From Pseudomonadota bacterium (GTDB lineage Bacteria > Pseudomonadota > Gammaproteobacteria > Burkholderiales > Thiobacillaceae), in NCBI GenBank assembly GCA_029558905.1, contig JAKQCX010000005.1, positions 124,001 through 188,000 on the forward strand: a stretch of DNA of 64,000 nt, given 5' to 3'. Shown in pieces: positions 35,103 through 43,602 of the stretch. The notes under the pieces were generated by a model. That model saw only the letters and a list, made by a program, of their open reading frames with translations. It made no database searches and was not told the DNA's origin. Both the position numbers and the translations under genes were made by a program. The number at the start of each line of letters is the position of its first letter. Position 1 is the first letter of the stretch.

Positions 35103-36752
35103 ATGCGTCGTCGAGTTCTGATCTCCTGGATAGCCGTAAACAACGATCCCTACGAGCGTGATCGGGCCGGTAGTGCCTTTCGCCTTGTCGACGGTTCTCC
35201 GGTTCCGGGCCCGACACTGACCTTGTTGTTCGATCCTGATTCGCCGTATGCGGGGAGCGTCTCCGACTTCGTGCTGTTCCATGGACGCTCACCCGACGGG
35301 AAGGAGACGCGCCAGTCTCGAGCGGTCAGCCAGACGTTGGAGGAACTGAAGGCCAAGGATCCCGGCTTGCGCATTCACCCAGAGCCTTGGGATGGTGACG
35401 ATCCAACCGATCACGGGCAGATCTTCGAGTTCCTGAGGGAGAGGCTCCCGGCCGTGCGAAGGAAGTTCGCCGATCGGGAACTGATCATTCACGTCAGTCC
35501 AGGCACGCCTTCCATGCAGACGGTCCTGGTACTGATGGGCGAGACGGGTTTCATCGATGCCCCGTTCTCCCTCGTTAAGTCTTATCGCAAGGAGGAACGG
35601 AACGGCCGTCCCGCTGTCGTTCCGGTTCGACTCGGCATCGACAGCTACTACAAGGCATACCGAGCCGCACGTCCCTTGGAAACGTCTTCCGAGGATGCGG
35701 CGGTCGTCTGGGATCCCGCTCGGTTTCAGTCGGAGCGGATGCGCAAGATCTTCGACGAGGCTCGCAGATTTGCGCAGTTGAATGTGCCCGTGCTCCTGCT
35801 AGGAGAGCGGGGCACGGGCAAGACGACACTGGCTGGTTGGATTCGATCGCACAGCCCCTACCGTGTCCCGGAGCGGGATGCCCATTGGCCAGCGGTCGCC
35901 TGCGGTCAGTACAACCCCGAAACGATGCGTGCGGAGTTGTTCGGCTACAAGCGCGGATCCTTCACCGGCGCTCTCAAGGACCACGAGGGGCTGCTCGCCA
36001 TGGCCCACAAGGACACCTTGTTTCTCGACGAGGTGGGGGATGTCAGCCGAGATCTGCAACGCCTTCTGATCAAGGCGGTCGAGGAAAAGAGCTACATGCG
36101 CCTCGGCGACGATCGTCAGCTGACCAGCGACTTCAGACTCATATCGGCGACGAACCTTTCAGACGAAGAGTTGCGCGAGCGACTGGATCCGGACTTCTTC
36201 GATCGCATCAGCATGCTCACTCTGCGGCTGCCGCCGCTGCGTGAGGTTCCCGAAGAGATTCCCTGGCTATGGGAAATGGTGTTCGCTCAGGCCTCGCGTC
36301 GAGCCGGCAGTGGCCGCATACGGCTTCCGGACAGTGCCCACCGGGCCATCGTGAACGAGCTGTCGCGTCATCCACTTCCCGGGAATTTGAGGGACTTGTT
36401 TCGGGTGGCGTATCGCACGATCGCCGCCAGGGCCGATCGGCACTCGCCTCTGTCGGCCGCCGATGCGTCCGACTACGGACTGGCGGGCGTGGATGGATCC
36501 CGGACTGACGTCGGGGCGGACTCTTTACCGCAGTCGGTGGCGCGCGCCTTTGCCGAGTCGTCGAGCCTGGATGCGCTGATTCCGCCCGGCGAGACCATCG
36601 AGACGAAGGTCGTTGAGCGGGCGCTCAAGGGCTACCTGGCAGACGAGCTTCGCAGGATTGCGAAAAAGCGAGGCGTTTCGCCTGAAACCCTCTGCGATGT
36701 GACGGATCGCGCCTTGAGAGAATGGTCGGCAGCTAGGGAGAGGAAGATTTGA
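35103..36752 (+). CDS. RtcR-like activator: CARF sensor fused to a sigma-54 AAA+ domain
   Basis: 549 residues. The N-terminal about 190 residues match the CARF-type sensor of RtcR: HGRSPDGKETRQSRAVSQTL then IIHVSPGTPSMQTVLVLM, equivalent to the nucleotide-binding loop. The AAA+ domain has Walker A LGERGTGKTTLAG (near 233), the sigma-54 contact loop GSFTGA (near 285; canonical GAFTGA), Walker B TLFLDEVGD (near 305) and LPPLREVPEEIPWLW. The C-terminus is helical and should bind DNA. RtcR is activated by RNA ends or nucleotides and opens sigma-54 promoters. Here a near-perfect sigma-54 promoter begins 139 bp downstream, facing the operon that starts at 36969. So the sensor almost certainly switches on that operon. 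Confidence 0.88.
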   Translation: MRRRVLISWIAVNNDPYERDRAGSAFRLVDGSPVPGPTLTLLFDPDSPYAGSVSDFVLFHGRSPDGKETRQSRAVSQTLEELKAKDPGLRIHPEPWDGDDPTDHGQIFEFLRERLPAVRRKFADRELIIHVSPGTPSMQTVLVLMGETGFIDAPFSLVKSYRKEERNGRPAVVPVRLGIDSYYKAYRAARPLETSSEDAAVVWDPARFQSERMRKIFDEARRFAQLNVPVLLLGERGTGKTTLAGWIRSHSPYRVPERDAHWPAVACGQYNPETMRAELFGYKRGSFTGALKDHEGLLAMAHKDTLFLDEVGDVSRDLQRLLIKAVEEKSYMRLGDDRQLTSDFRLISATNLSDEELRERLDPDFFDRISMLTLRLPPLREVPEEIPWLWEMVFAQASRRAGSGRIRLPDSAHRAIVNELSRHPLPGNLRDLFRVAYRTIAARADRHSPLSAADASDYGLAGVDGSRTDVGADSLPQSVARAFAESSSLDALIPPGETIETKVVERALKGYLADELRRIAKKRGVSPETLCDVTDRALREWSAARERKI

Positions 36753-36780
36753 TCCAGGCGCTGGAAGCTTCGTTCCGAAA

Positions 36781-36799
36781 TGGCCTAATTTCTAGGCCA
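36781..36799. promoter_or_regulatory. Palindrome, candidate upstream activator site for the RtcR-like protein
   Basis: TGGCCTA-ATTTC-TAGGCCA is a perfect inverted repeat with 7-bp arms. Its centre is about 105 bp upstream of the -24 element at 36891, in the range where sigma-54 activators bind. Function is inferred from symmetry and distance. Confidence 0.55.
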
Positions 36800-36890
36800 T
36801 GCGCAAGCCTTGGGACGGGGGGTCTTAATCTCTATAAATCATTGTCACATAAGGTGTTTTCTGCTTTTCGGCGAGTGATCTCAGGGGTGT

Positions 36891-36906
36891 TGGCACGCTT
36901 ATCGCA
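36891..36906 (+). promoter_or_regulatory. Sigma-54 (-24/-12) promoter
   Basis: TGGCACGCTTATCGCA differs from the consensus TGGCACG-N4-TTGCA at one position and has the invariant GG and GC separated by ten bases. It lies between the RtcR-like activator gene and the first gene of the operon. Transcription would start near 36917, about 50 bases before the first start codon. Confidence 0.85.
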
Positions 36907-36921
36907 ACATTGGCTGGTGTG

Positions 36922-36944
36922 GGGCCCGGAACCGGTCCGGGCCC
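36922..36944 (+). promoter_or_regulatory. Strong hairpin at the predicted 5' end of the operon mRNA
   Basis: GGGCCCGGA at 36922-36930 pairs perfectly with TCCGGGCCC at 36936-36944 around a 5-base loop. With transcription starting near 36917 the stem would begin about five bases into the mRNA. It has no T run, so it is not a terminator. A 5' stabilising or RNA-sensing element is more likely. Confidence 0.6.
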
Positions 36945-36968
36945 GTTCAACCCAGGAGAGCCAGCCAA

Positions 36969-37286
36969 ATGAACAAGCACAGCAGCGCAGCCAGCAACGC
37001 CCCGGCCATCACGCATCACGCTTGGGCTCGCATGAGCGGGCGCGGATTGAACAGCAGGACCATCGACACCGTGCTGAGCTACGGGCGCGTGATTCACGTG
37101 CGCGGGGCAGCGATTCACGTCATCGGCAGGAAGGAAGTGGAGAAGCTGGCGCGATCCGGCGTGGATGTGGGCAGTTGCGAGGGAGTTCAGGTGGTCTGCA
37201 CCCCCGACGGATCCGCGATCCTGACGGTGTACAGGAACAGCGATTTCCGAGGACTGAAGCCGCGTGGCGGACGGCGTTGGCACTGA
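36969..37286 (+). CDS. DUF4258-like small protein, first gene of the CARF-controlled operon
   Basis: 105 residues with AGGAGA about ten bases before the ATG. ITHHAWARMSGRGLN near the start and DGSAILTVYRNSDF near the end are the hallmarks of DUF4258, a small alpha/beta domain related to RelE/BECR-type toxins in some analyses. It is the first gene after the sigma-54 promoter, so it may be an effector or RNA-binding sensor. No catalytic proof is visible. Confidence 0.65.
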   Translation: MNKHSSAASNAPAITHHAWARMSGRGLNSRTIDTVLSYGRVIHVRGAAIHVIGRKEVEKLARSGVDVGSCEGVQVVCTPDGSAILTVYRNSDFRGLKPRGGRRWH

Positions 37287-37483
37287 TGGTCGATAGCTCT
37301 TTAGTGCGGAACTAGACGAGGCAGCGCATGGGGTGGGCAAAGTACCTTGAAGACATCGCCAGCCGACACAACGGGACGTCGCTCGTACAGCGGCAGCTGC
37401 AGAAAGAGCTTGGGCGTGACGCTCGGCCGAACAAACCCAAGGGGCCGGCGAAGCCCCGGACGAATACGCAAGGAGAGAAGAAC

Positions 37484-38146
37484 ATGTCGAAGCTCAAGGA
37501 CTTCACCGTCTCGACGGCGCGCCCCCTTCCCGTCATCGTGCTCGCCGACGTCAGCGGCAGCATGAGCGCGAACGGCAAGATCGATGCGCTCAACGACGCT
37601 ATCCAGTCGATGATCGAGAGCTTCGCGGCCGAGGATCACAGCCGTGCCGAGATCCACGTAGCTGTCATCGCATTCGGCAAGGGCGGCGCCAGGCTCCACC
37701 AGCCTTTGTTGCCGGCGGCGCAGATCAAGTGGGAGCGGGTCGGCGCAGCGGGCAATACGCCCATGGGCGCGGCCTTCGATCTGGTCGTGAAGATGGTAGA
37801 GGACCACGCGCAGATTCCGAGCCGGGCATACCGGCCGACCGTTGTGCTCGTATCCGACGGACAGCCCACCGACGAGTGGCGCGAACCCCTGCAGCGCTTG
37901 CTCGCTTCGGACCGTGCTTCGAAGGCCTCACGGTTTGTCCTCGGGATCGGAGACGACGCCGATCCCGCCATGCTGGCCGAGTTCCTGGCTGATCCGAGCG
38001 CGCGCGTGTATTCGGCGCACGAGGCCCGGCAGATCAAGAACTTCTTCCGGTGGGTCACCATGAGCGTCACCCAGCGCACTCGCAGCGTGAATCCCAACAG
38101 CGTGGTCGTGGTCGACCCGACCGCTCTGGACGACTATGACTTCTGA
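37484..38146 (+). CDS. TerY-like vWA domain protein
   Basis: 220 residues from the ATG at 37484, chosen because AAGGAGAG lies upstream. The frame is open to an ATG at 37328 (GAGG upstream) that would add a 52-residue basic N-terminus. The metal-ion-dependent adhesion site is complete: VLADVSGSMS (DxSxS), the threonine in AAGNTPMGAA and the aspartate in VLVSDGQPTDEW. TerY-type vWA proteins are scaffolds that, with a PP2C phosphatase and a kinase, form the TerY-P triad proposed by comparative genomics. Those partners follow immediately here. It overlaps the phosphatase gene. Confidence 0.9.
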   Translation: MSKLKDFTVSTARPLPVIVLADVSGSMSANGKIDALNDAIQSMIESFAAEDHSRAEIHVAVIAFGKGGARLHQPLLPAAQIKWERVGAAGNTPMGAAFDLVVKMVEDHAQIPSRAYRPTVVLVSDGQPTDEWREPLQRLLASDRASKASRFVLGIGDDADPAMLAEFLADPSARVYSAHEARQIKNFFRWVTMSVTQRTRSVNPNSVVVVDPTALDDYDF

Positions 38147-38876
38147 AGGTCACATGGCACGCAGAAGCCGTGTGGACTACTTCGGTGCGAGTGTTGCCGG
38201 CCCTGCCCACAGAGCGCTACGAAAGCCCAACGAGGACCAATGGCTCGGCGCGTCCGGCGCCTTCGGTAGCCTGGTCGTGGTGAGCGACGGTTTGGGCTCG
38301 AAGGACCGTGCCAGGCATGGTGCAAGGAAAGCCTGCATTGCGACGTTGCGTGCGGTCAGGGCGTGGCACAAGGGCGGGACAGGTTCTCTCGACGATCTCA
38401 TCGGCCGAATCGAGCCGCTCTGGCTGGAGGAAATCGCTCCGTTCGATCGCTCGGATTGCGCAGCCACATGCCTGCTTGCGCTCGCGCACCACGATGGACG
38501 AACCTATGTGGCTGCGCTGGGCGACGGGATGGCAGCCGTGCGCAGGCGCGGCGCCATCGAGCGGGTAGAGCATCCGCGGGCATCGGGGTTTTCCAACGAG
38601 ACCCAGTCGCTCGGTAGCGGTGGTGTCTGGGCGAAGCACTGCTTCGAGTGCTCCGAGATCGACATCGCCGTCCTCGCATCGGATGGCGTTTCGGATGACC
38701 TTCGTCCCGATCGCCTCGCCGACTTCGTCGCCTGGCTGAAGGACGAGATCGCGACATTGCAGCCGGTGGCTCGGTGGCGTTCGCTGCGGCGTGAACTGAA
38801 CGAATGGCCCACGCCACGGCATCTCGACGACAAGACCATCGCAGTTCTGGCGTGGCCGAACGGGGGATCGGCATGA
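38136..38876 (+). CDS. PP2C-type serine/threonine phosphatase of the TerY-P triad
   Basis: 246 residues (ATG at 38136, 11-nt overlap with the vWA gene; an ATG at 38154 has GAAGG upstream and may be used). PP2C motifs are present in order: RKPNEDQWLG, VVVSDGLGS, CAATCLLALAH, AALGDGMAAV and VLASDGVSDDL, giving the aspartates of the two-metal centre. It presumably reverses the adjacent kinase's phosphorylation. It overlaps the kinase gene by 4 bp (ATGA), so stoichiometric expression is likely. Confidence 0.88.
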   Translation: MTSEGHMARRSRVDYFGASVAGPAHRALRKPNEDQWLGASGAFGSLVVVSDGLGSKDRARHGARKACIATLRAVRAWHKGGTGSLDDLIGRIEPLWLEEIAPFDRSDCAATCLLALAHHDGRTYVAALGDGMAAVRRRGAIERVEHPRASGFSNETQSLGSGGVWAKHCFECSEIDIAVLASDGVSDDLRPDRLADFVAWLKDEIATLQPVARWRSLRRELNEWPTPRHLDDKTIAVLAWPNGGSA

Positions 38877-40273
38877 CGTCCGTCACCCGCCAAGTGACCG
38901 ACCTGAATGGGGCTCGTCACGTGCTGACGCGTCAACTCGGCCGTGGGGGGCAAGGGGCCGTCTTCGAGGTCAAAGGCGGACGCCTGGCCGCCAAGATCAT
39001 CTTCGATTCGTCGCCGTCCCGACGCGAGCAGCTCCGGAACCAGCTCACGGCAGTCAAGCGGCTGCCGCTGGCGGACCTCGAGATCGCTCGCCCATTGGAA
39101 ATGCTGCGCGAGCCCGTGCTTGGTTACCTGATGGAGCTGCTGACCGGAATGCAGCCACTGAGCGCGCTCTGCAATCCGCCAAAGGCGACGACCGCGGTTG
39201 CGTCCTGGTACTTCCAGACGGGAGGACTTCGGCGACGGCTGGCACTGCTGGCACGTACGGCCGACGTCCTATCCGCTCTTCACGGCAAAGGGCTCGTGTA
39301 CTCCGATCCGTCGCCGCACAACATCTTCGTCTCCGAGGCCAGCGACGCCACGGAAGTTCGGTTCATCGACAGCGACAACATCCACTACGTGTCCAGCGCG
39401 GGGCTGCCGACGGTGTTCACTCCTGGCTATGGTGCGCCTGAACTCATCCGCGGCGCTTCCGGAGTGAACTCGCTGACCGATGCGCATGCGTTTGCTGTCC
39501 TGACCTTCCAGACACTATCCCTGGTCCATCCGCTCATCGGCGACGCTGTCGCGAACGGGCCACCCGAGCGCGAAGAGGAAGCGTTTGCGGGAGCGATGCC
39601 CTGGGTGGATGACCCGAGCAACAGTTCGAACCGTTGTTCCATCGGGATTCCACGAAGCGTCACGCTCTCCGCGCGATTGGCGGAGATCTCGCAGCGAGCT
39701 TTCGGTGCAGGTCTCGCAGAGCCACTGCAGCGGCCCGGTGTCTCAGAGTGGGCGGAGAGACTGCACGCCGCTGCCGACGCGACAGTCCTGTGCCAGGAGT
39801 GCCACGGAACGTACTACATGAACGCCAAGCAATGCCCTTGGTGTGACGCGCCGCGCTTGGGTTTCGTCGTCGCGGAGTTCCAGCTCTGGGATCCCGCGTT
39901 GGGTGAGGGCTCGGAGCTCGTATCGCGACCCTCCGGTGATCGTCGAAGGCCTGTCATCGTCGCCGCCTTGGCACTGACCGATGGAGAGTCGAGAGTCATC
40001 ACGCGTCGTCTTGCCACCGGGCAGGCTGGTCGGGACGGGCAGCGTCCGGTGATCGACCTGAAGTTCGAGGGCACGCGCGTCACGCTCCAGTCACTCGACG
40101 GGGCAACCTACCGGCTCACATCGCCCACCGGAGCCAGATCTGCCTCGGTCGGACCGAAACCCTTGTCGATCCTACTGAAGCACGACGAGGCCTCGTGGCG
40201 CTTACACCTCGGATCTCCCGACGCACTCCATAGGGTCGTGTCCTTCACTGCGCGCAGGGGGGGCACGAAATGA
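38873..40273 (+). CDS. Protein kinase with zinc ribbon, third member of the TerY-P triad
   Basis: 466 residues from the ATGA overlap at 38873. The glycine loop GRGGQGAVF is near residue 22, the lysine in AAKII near 39, and the catalytic loop YSDPSPHNIF near 143. In that loop the HRD motif is replaced by YSD, but the catalytic Asp and Asn remain. FIDSDNI stands at the DFG position. After the kinase core comes a four-cysteine ribbon CQEC...CPWC (about 307-325) and a C-terminal beta-rich region that may be an FHA-like or jelly-roll domain. Fused kinase and zinc ribbon is typical of the TerY-P kinases. It likely phosphorylates the vWA protein or the downstream helicases. Confidence 0.85.
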   Translation: MTSVTRQVTDLNGARHVLTRQLGRGGQGAVFEVKGGRLAAKIIFDSSPSRREQLRNQLTAVKRLPLADLEIARPLEMLREPVLGYLMELLTGMQPLSALCNPPKATTAVASWYFQTGGLRRRLALLARTADVLSALHGKGLVYSDPSPHNIFVSEASDATEVRFIDSDNIHYVSSAGLPTVFTPGYGAPELIRGASGVNSLTDAHAFAVLTFQTLSLVHPLIGDAVANGPPEREEEAFAGAMPWVDDPSNSSNRCSIGIPRSVTLSARLAEISQRAFGAGLAEPLQRPGVSEWAERLHAAADATVLCQECHGTYYMNAKQCPWCDAPRLGFVVAEFQLWDPALGEGSELVSRPSGDRRRPVIVAALALTDGESRVITRRLATGQAGRDGQRPVIDLKFEGTRVTLQSLDGATYRLTSPTGARSASVGPKPLSILLKHDEASWRLHLGSPDALHRVVSFTARRGGTK

Positions 40274-43200
40274 AGGCGCACGAAGCTGCATTCGGAACGT
40301 GCTCGCTGATTGAGCTCGTCCCTGCCGATGCCCCGACGTTCGACATGACGGTGGCCGTGAGAAGCGAAGCGGCCCTGCTGTTCTCGGAAGCCACCGGCCA
40401 ATCGCTGCTTCGTGTCGGCACCGTGGCGGTTAGCGTGCGCGGGCGCGACAAACAGGGGGAAACCGTTCTCGCGCGATTGCGCGACCGCAATCTGCCTCGA
40501 CTGGGATGGGTCGTTGCGGTGACGCCAAAGAGCGGCGCCACGGAATGGCTACAGGTCCAGATGCACGAGTTTCCGGTGCAGTACTCCTGGCCGGGCAACA
40601 TCGACATCGGGGTCGACGAGAAGATCGTCGACGTCATCCGTCAGAAGCTCGGGAAGAGCATCGCTGCAACGGAAGTCATTCAGTGGCTCACGGAGCGCTT
40701 CGTCCTGGTCGACCAGGAGTCGGGTTCCAAGGTCTTCATCTCCGGCAGCCCCGCACCGGATAGTGATCACCGTCGTCCGTTTCGCATGCACGGCAAGGGG
40801 TATGCGATCGATGTCCAGAAGACTTCCGACGACCGGCTTCTCGTGACGCGCCTCGTCGAAGCGCGTCGTGGATCGTCTGCGGAAGAGAGGCGCCCGATCG
40901 TTCCTGTTCAAGGCAACGTGCGCTTCTGCGATTCGACCATTGCAGGCGCATTTCGAGGTACGGCCCGCTCCCAGTTGGATCAGCTGGTGGAACAGGCCGG
41001 GAGCTACCTGAACGTCTGGCGCGAGTACAACAAGCTGGAGCGGGACAGCGTCTTTCGCCGAGCGCGGACGCTTGGGTGGCTGAGCTACTCGGACGCGAAA
41101 CGGCAGGCCGACGGACGATGGCGCTTTTGGATCCAGGATGCGAAGCAGATCGACACAGCCCTGAATCTGCTCCGAGGTGCGGAGGATGTCGAACTGGAGG
41201 CCGCGTCGCACCCTCCACGCGAGTTGCAGGAGTCCTCGGATACTTCGGCAAACGGCTCGTCGACCGAAGGGGACCTCGCCAGGAGTCCGAGGGCATTCGT
41301 CGGGTCGTTCGTTGGCGGTACGGCTGCCGGGCGGTACCTAGACGTCCTGCCGACAGGTGAGCTGGACGACCGCGAGCCTCCTGTTCCCGGCGTTCTCTTC
41401 ATGAGCATGAGCGGCGACAGAAAGCGGCTCGAGCGCAGGGAGCGCGCACAAGCCAGCATCGCTCTGGCCGAATGTCCCATGCCTCAACTGGGGCTGCTGC
41501 TCGAAGGAAGCGTGGTACCGGAGAGAAGGCGGAAGGCGGAGGCGCCGCTGTCGGCGGCCGTGAAGGAGATCTTCGGCGACGATCCCACGCCCAGACAGAT
41601 CGAAGCCATTCGAATCGCCTTGAACACGCCGGACATCGCCCTGATTCAAGGGCCGCCCGGCACCGGCAAGACAAAGACGATCGCGGGCCTTCAGGCACGA
41701 TTGGCCGAGCTGGGTGAAGACGGCGACCTCGCCGGTCAGACGCTGCTCACAAGCTATCAGCACGATGCCGTGGAGAACGCGGCGGCCAAGACACTGGTCT
41801 TCGGCCTGCCGGCCATCAAGGTCGGCAGGAAACACGGACGAAGCGATGACGGGGACGGGTTCGACCGATGGCGGCGCGAGCGCGTCGACGCAATCCGAGC
41901 CGACCTTGCGAGCTTGCCGGAGAGGCCGGTTAGCGAAGTCCTGCGGAAAGTGCGGGCCATGTCTGCGGCCTACCAAGCTTCGCGGCTCGGCCCCGTGGAG
42001 TCCGCGAAGATGGTCCGCGAGATCGAAGACATCGCGCGACCGTACCTGTCGCCGTCGGTACTGGATCGCCTCCTTGCGATTCGACAGGAGCTGTCGGCGC
42101 AACACGGGTTCATGCCGAACTTCGAGTCGGACGATCGGGAGTTGTTGCTGAAGGCCGTCCGGGCGCTCCGCATCGATCCGGTCAGCTTTGGCGACGACGG
42201 TGCTCGAAATGCTGCGCGGGTCATGCAGCGGCTCGAACGTCTCGGGTCCCTGGACGACAACAGTCGGCGGCTGCTCTCCGCTGCGGCCGACTGGGATGCG
42301 GATGAGCCCCCCGGATTCCTGCGCGAACTCAAGGCGCTTCAGGATGTCCTCATCGACCGCTTTGCGGAGCCCGCTGCGGTCGGCGGACCGCGCGGACATG
42401 CCGACCTGGAGGAACTGCTCCCCGAGATCGTCAACGAGCTTTTTTCGCGGGCGAGGGAGTCGTCCGGCGGCGAAGACGCGGTCCTGTACGAATACCTGTT
42501 CGACCTCGAGAACGACGTCGATGGCGTGAGGTCTGCCGTGCGCGACTACACCGTCGTGCTGGCAGCCACTTGTCAGCAGGCGGTCGGCTTTCAGATGAGC
42601 CTCCAGAAGGGGGAGCAGAGCGTCTTCGCGAACGTCATCGTCGACGAGGCGGCGCGGGCCAATCCCCTCGATCTGTTCATTCCGATGGCACTGGCGGAGC
42701 GCCGGATCATCCTCGTCGGGGATCACCGCCAGCTTCCACATATCCTGGAGCCGGACGTCGAGGGACAGCTGGAACTCTCGGTCTCCGACGAGACGCGAAA
42801 GGCGCTGCGGCGCAGTCTTTTTCAGCGCCTCTTCGAATCGATGCGTGAGCGCGAGGCTGCCGACGGCATCAAGAGGACCGTCACGCTCGACGTGCAGTAC
42901 CGAATGCATCCCGTTCTGGGTACCTTCGTCAGCGATACGTTCTATGCGCCCTACGGGGAAGCCTTTCGATCCGAGAAGCCTGCCGAACAGTTCGAGCACG
43001 GCCTGCCGGGCTACCAACCTCACGTCGCCGCTTGGGTCGACGTTCCGCTATCGGCCGGAAAGGAGCAGGGCGGTCAGAGCAAACGCAGACCCGCCGAGGC
43101 ACGCTGGATCGCGAAGGAGCTCAAGAATCTGGCCACGGCCCGGCCGGACCTGAGCTTCGGGGTGATTTCGTTCTACGCGGGCCAGGTCGACGGAATCCTC

Positions 43201-43602
43201 GCCGAGTTGGAGGCGCTCGGCATTGCGGAACAACTCCAGGACGGGTCGTTCCGCGTCGCCGATGCATGGCGAGAGACGCGGGGGCTGGACGGACACCTCA
43301 AGGAGCGGATCCGGGTCGGCACGGTCGACGCCTTCCAGGGCAAGGAGTTCGATGTCGTCTTCCTGTCGATGACTCGATCGAACGATCTTCCGATTTCCGA
43401 CGAGCGATCCCTGAGACGGAAGTTCGGTCACCTGATGCTCGAGAACCGGTTGTGCGTCGCGATGAGCCGCCAGCAGCGGCTACTGATCGTCGTTGGCGAT
43501 TCGGGAATGCTTCGCGGCGAAGTCGCCGAACGAAGCCTTGCCGGCCTGGTGGCATTCCGAAAACTGTGCGAGGGGCGGCATGGCTGCGTTATTTCAGCTT
43601 GA
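40270..43602 (+). CDS. SF1 (UPF1/DNA2-like) helicase
   Basis: 1,110 residues, overlapping the kinase gene by 4 bp. The N-terminal about 450 residues carry unassigned domains. Helicase motif I is QGPPGTGKTKT (near 462). Motif II is VDEAARANPLDLF (near 790) and motif III LVGDHRQLPHI (near 816). The later motifs are TVDAFQGKEFDVVFLSMTRS (near 1018) and RLCVAMSRQQRLLIVVGD (near 1060). It should unwind or translocate on DNA or RNA. It is the largest component of the operon and probably its motor for nucleic-acid processing. A long helical insertion separates motifs I and II. Confidence 0.9.
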   Translation: MKAHEAAFGTCSLIELVPADAPTFDMTVAVRSEAALLFSEATGQSLLRVGTVAVSVRGRDKQGETVLARLRDRNLPRLGWVVAVTPKSGATEWLQVQMHEFPVQYSWPGNIDIGVDEKIVDVIRQKLGKSIAATEVIQWLTERFVLVDQESGSKVFISGSPAPDSDHRRPFRMHGKGYAIDVQKTSDDRLLVTRLVEARRGSSAEERRPIVPVQGNVRFCDSTIAGAFRGTARSQLDQLVEQAGSYLNVWREYNKLERDSVFRRARTLGWLSYSDAKRQADGRWRFWIQDAKQIDTALNLLRGAEDVELEAASHPPRELQESSDTSANGSSTEGDLARSPRAFVGSFVGGTAAGRYLDVLPTGELDDREPPVPGVLFMSMSGDRKRLERRERAQASIALAECPMPQLGLLLEGSVVPERRRKAEAPLSAAVKEIFGDDPTPRQIEAIRIALNTPDIALIQGPPGTGKTKTIAGLQARLAELGEDGDLAGQTLLTSYQHDAVENAAAKTLVFGLPAIKVGRKHGRSDDGDGFDRWRRERVDAIRADLASLPERPVSEVLRKVRAMSAAYQASRLGPVESAKMVREIEDIARPYLSPSVLDRLLAIRQELSAQHGFMPNFESDDRELLLKAVRALRIDPVSFGDDGARNAARVMQRLERLGSLDDNSRRLLSAAADWDADEPPGFLRELKALQDVLIDRFAEPAAVGGPRGHADLEELLPEIVNELFSRARESSGGEDAVLYEYLFDLENDVDGVRSAVRDYTVVLAATCQQAVGFQMSLQKGEQSVFANVIVDEAARANPLDLFIPMALAERRIILVGDHRQLPHILEPDVEGQLELSVSDETRKALRRSLFQRLFESMREREAADGIKRTVTLDVQYRMHPVLGTFVSDTFYAPYGEAFRSEKPAEQFEHGLPGYQPHVAAWVDVPLSAGKEQGGQSKRRPAEARWIAKELKNLATARPDLSFGVISFYAGQVDGILAELEALGIAEQLQDGSFRVADAWRETRGLDGHLKERIRVGTVDAFQGKEFDVVFLSMTRSNDLPISDERSLRRKFGHLMLENRLCVAMSRQQRLLIVVGDSGMLRGEVAERSLAGLVAFRKLCEGRHGCVISA

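Noticed and set aside
36749..37315. 188-codon plus-strand frame overlapping the sigma-54 promoter region
   Set aside because: It lies across the promoter and hairpin and has no ribosome-binding site; the DUF4258 gene in another frame has both a good site and a recognisable domain.
41338..43023. 561-codon open frame on the minus strand inside the SF1 helicase gene
   Set aside because: It is antisense to a gene with intact helicase motifs and has no recognisable domain; long antisense frames are common in GC-rich DNA.
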